DNA of 64,000 nt from an uncultured Candidatus Saccharibacteria bacterium (GTDB taxonomy: Bacteria > Patescibacteriota > Saccharimonadia > Saccharimonadales > Saccharimonadaceae). Numbering within the stretch: position 1 is the first letter of the stretch; every line of letters begins with the position of its first letter. The notes beneath the pieces were generated by a model. That model was given only the letters and a program-made list of their open reading frames with translations. It had not been told where the DNA came from and ran no database searches. Below are positions 62,256 to 64,000 of this stretch, piece after piece. The translations under genes and the position numbers were made by a program. The stretch spans positions 11,305-75,304 of the forward strand of contig CAKMNX010000025.1 of assembly GCA_927910745.1 (NCBI GenBank). The letters run 5' to 3'.

Positions 62256-62732
62256 ATGCCAAAAAATACCAACGGACACCTCACCACGCAAAATGCAGAC
62301 GGAATAGTCCGCCACGATTATCTCTATCGCATCTCCCTCAAAGCATTAATATATAACGATGCTGGGCGGATCTTAGTCGTCAAAGAGATCGATCGGCCTT
62401 TTTGGGATTTGCCTGGTGGCGGGATGGATTATGATGAGACGATTGAGTCATCACTAAAGCGCGAGCTGTATGAAGAAGTTGGCTACCAGGGTGATATACG
62501 CTATCAACTTTTTGACGCATCAGACCAGATATATATTGAGCGGCTTGATGCGTATCAAATCTGTTTTTATTGCCGCGTTTGGCCCGAGAACTTCGACTTT
62601 GCGCCAGGAGAGGAGGGTGATGATGTGATGTTCATCAGCCCTGATGATCTACAAGGCACTGGCTACGACGCGACCGATCGGGCATATGCAGCGCACAAGA
62701 AATGGCAACAACTTGCTACCCCTAAGTTTTGA
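62256..62732 (+). CDS. Nudix hydrolase
   Basis: 158 aa. The Nudix box is complete (G-G-x5-E ... R-E-L-x-E-E-x-G): PGGGMDYDETIESSLKRELY continued by EEVGY, which binds Mg2+ and cleaves nucleoside diphosphate-linked compounds. The substrate (for example oxidised nucleotides or nucleotide sugars) cannot be told from sequence. Leaderless single gene. Confidence 0.92.
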   Translation: MPKNTNGHLTTQNADGIVRHDYLYRISLKALIYNDAGRILVVKEIDRPFWDLPGGGMDYDETIESSLKRELYEEVGYQGDIRYQLFDASDQIYIERLDAYQICFYCRVWPENFDFAPGEEGDDVMFISPDDLQGTGYDATDRAYAAHKKWQQLATPKF

Positions 62733-62776
62733 GATATCACGCGAGATACACCACCAATCATCGCCCAACATACCTC

Positions 62777-62841
62777 TTGTTACCATAAGCACAATAGTGT
62801 TATAATGCGAACGTTATATTTAAGGTGTTGTGTTTCACAAC
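62777..62841 (+). promoter_or_regulatory. Promoter and leader hairpin of the secreted repeat protein
   Basis: TTGTTA (62777-62782), 18-bp spacer, TATAAT (62801-62806); then GTTGTG/CACAAC hairpin (62827-62841) just before A6 and GGAGGG. Confidence 0.6.
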
Positions 62842-62860
62842 AAAAAAGGAGGGTTATTGC

Positions 62861-64000
62861 ATGAGGGAACTCAGGCAAGCAAAACATAATAGATGGAGAA
62901 CACTGACGCGTGTGTCTCAGGCTGGGTGCCTGGTGGCGGTAGCTGCCATGGTGGCATTGTTTGCCCAGCCTACACGGGCTGCCCAAGAGGTAGCTTGGAA
63001 GGAGCAAGCTGGCTCTGGTGTAAAGAACTGGTCGGCAATGGCTGGCTCGACAGACGGCAGCAAGCTCGTTGCAGCAGTGAATGTCGGGAATGTCTACACC
63101 TCGACAGACAGCGGTGTCACCTGGAAGGAACGACCAATAACCGGCCTTCCTGCGCCGCAAAAGTGGACGGCTCTTGCCAGCTCGGCTGATGGTAGTAAGA
63201 TCGCTGCTTTTTACCAATGGGGCGGCTACATGTACACCTCGAATGACTCAGGTGCTACCTGGACGAAAAATGGTCTCCCAGGAGCTGCTGGTGACTGGGT
63301 GTCTGTGACGAGCTCAGCTGACGGCACCAAGCTCGCTGCTGTGGCAACCAACCGTGGGGTATTTACCTCTACTAACTCTGGCGCAAGCTGGAAAGAGCAA
63401 GCCAACCCAGGTGCGAAGAAGTGGACATCGATCGCTGGCTCGGCAGACGGCACCAAGCTTGCCGCGACTGTTGCCGACGGCGTTGTCTACACCTCGACAG
63501 ACAGTGGTGTCACCTGGACAGAGCAAGCAGCCGCTGGCACTCAGAAGTGGACATCAATCGCTAGCTCGGCTGATGGTATGAAGCTTGCCGCTACAGTCAA
63601 CGATGGTAAGATTCACACCTCCATAGATGGTGGCGTCACTTGGAAAGAGCAAGCTGCATCAACTCCGCAGAAATGGACATCGATCGCGAGCTCAGCTGAT
63701 GGTATGAAGCTTGCTGCGACAGTCAACGGTGGTAAGGTCTACACCTCAGACGATGGTGGTGCAACCTGGATGGAAAATGACAGCGCTGCTACCGGTGCGT
63801 GGTCGGCTGTTGTTATGTCGAACGACGGGGCTAACCTCGCTGCAGCACTCAACGGCGGCAACATTAACACAGCAACAGCTAAGGACAAGCCAGTTGTGCA
63901 GCCAGCTCCGGCCAACCCAGCGCCCGCAAATCCAGCACCAGCTACCCCGGCACCTGCCAATCCAGCTCCGGCTAACCCAGCTCCAGCAAATCCTGCCCAG
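62861..64000 (+). CDS. Secreted BNR-like repeat protein with Pro-Ala tail (3' end outside window)
   Basis: At least 380 aa, frame open at the window end. Signal peptide (AGCLVAVAAMVALFAQPTRA), then about seven ~43-residue repeats with the unit W-T-S-I-A-x-S-A-D-G-x-K-L-A-A ... V-Y-T-S-x-D-x-G-x-T-W-x-E, which contain the Asp-box S-x-D-x-G-x-T-W of BNR/sialidase-type beta propellers. After the repeats comes a PAPANPAPANP linker typical of wall-spanning stalks. SD GGAGGG 7 nt before the ATG. Likely a surface-exposed binding propeller; no sialidase catalytic residues were identified. Confidence 0.85.
   Translation, partial: MRELRQAKHNRWRTLTRVSQAGCLVAVAAMVALFAQPTRAAQEVAWKEQAGSGVKNWSAMAGSTDGSKLVAAVNVGNVYTSTDSGVTWKERPITGLPAPQKWTALASSADGSKIAAFYQWGGYMYTSNDSGATWTKNGLPGAAGDWVSVTSSADGTKLAAVATNRGVFTSTNSGASWKEQANPGAKKWTSIAGSADGTKLAATVADGVVYTSTDSGVTWTEQAAAGTQKWTSIASSADGMKLAATVNDGKIHTSIDGGVTWKEQAASTPQKWTSIASSADGMKLAATVNGGKVYTSDDGGATWMENDSAATGAWSAVVMSNDGANLAAALNGGNINTATAKDKPVVQPAPANPAPANPAPATPAPANPAPANPAPANPAQ

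Noticed and set aside
1..64000. tRNA, rRNA, tmRNA, RNase P RNA, CRISPR arrays, insertion sequences, prophage
   Set aside because: Looked for T-loop and other conserved motifs, spaced repeats and transposase or integrase proteins; none found by eye. A covariance-model search would be decisive.

Overview
The window looks like a chromosomal segment of an ultra-small Patescibacteria (CPR) bacterium, most likely a Candidatus Saccharibacteria (TM7) relative with roughly 50-55% G+C. This placement is inferred from short housekeeping proteins, a cell-wall and envelope gene set without biosynthetic operons, a GlyRS of the single-chain dimer type, a ProRS without editing insert, and many unknown membrane proteins. 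Both release factors RF1 and RF2 are present and TGA ends many genes, so the standard bacterial code applies, unlike Gracilibacteria and Absconditabacteria. No tRNA, rRNA, CRISPR array, transposase or phage module was seen.

Layout: 0-5 kb holds the tail of rplO, a tiny Trp-rich ORF, a DUF5684-like membrane protein, an HExxH membrane protein, prfA and rpmE. 5-14 kb holds two unknown genes, then rpsB-tsf, frr-uppS-rseP, a CPBP protease, proS and greA. 14-28 kb holds lysS, a clan-CD/CHAT-like protein, a secreted toroid-like glycosidase facing a DUF2207 protein, uppP, a MacB-type ABC exporter pair and a collagen-like surface protein. 28-43 kb holds serS-pyrD, unknown genes, hpf, secA with an M16 protease, small ORFs, murD, an HtpX-like protease and prfB. 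43-52 kb holds an elaborate leader with a 72-aa ORF, ftsE-ftsX-CHAP hydrolase, a C-terminal processing protease, a response regulator, rpmA and unknowns. 52-64 kb holds a Trm11-like methyltransferase, a flippase-like protein, xseA-xseB, a methyltransferase, a histidine kinase/response regulator pair joined to recO, glyS, a Nudix hydrolase and the start of a repeat-rich secreted protein.

Two signals stand out. (1) Two intergenic elements of about 117 nt (11870-11986 and 59154-59269), upstream of proS and glyS, share a conserved core but close on 22-bp stems whose outer ~15 bp are unrelated in sequence while staying complementary. That is compensatory change, as expected of a structured RNA. 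(2) At about twenty genes a TATAAT-like -10 box lies only 6-9 nt before the start codon without a Shine-Dalgarno sequence, implying leaderless mRNAs. The pattern also fixes several starts, for example GTG for ftsE.

A caution: eleven genes, including the essential secA, frr, rseP and rpmE, are each interrupted by a one-base frameshift, mostly in a homopolymer. The simplest reading is uncorrected long-read sequencing error, so these genes are annotated across the break. The G9 tract at 32793-32801 could instead be a real phase switch.

The genes together describe a cell that makes and remodels its own envelope (uppS, uppP, murD, FtsEX-CHAP, SecA, RseP, Ctp, HtpX) and displays large surface proteins (collagen-like, repeat/Pro-rich, toroid glycosidase), as an episymbiont on a host bacterium would.
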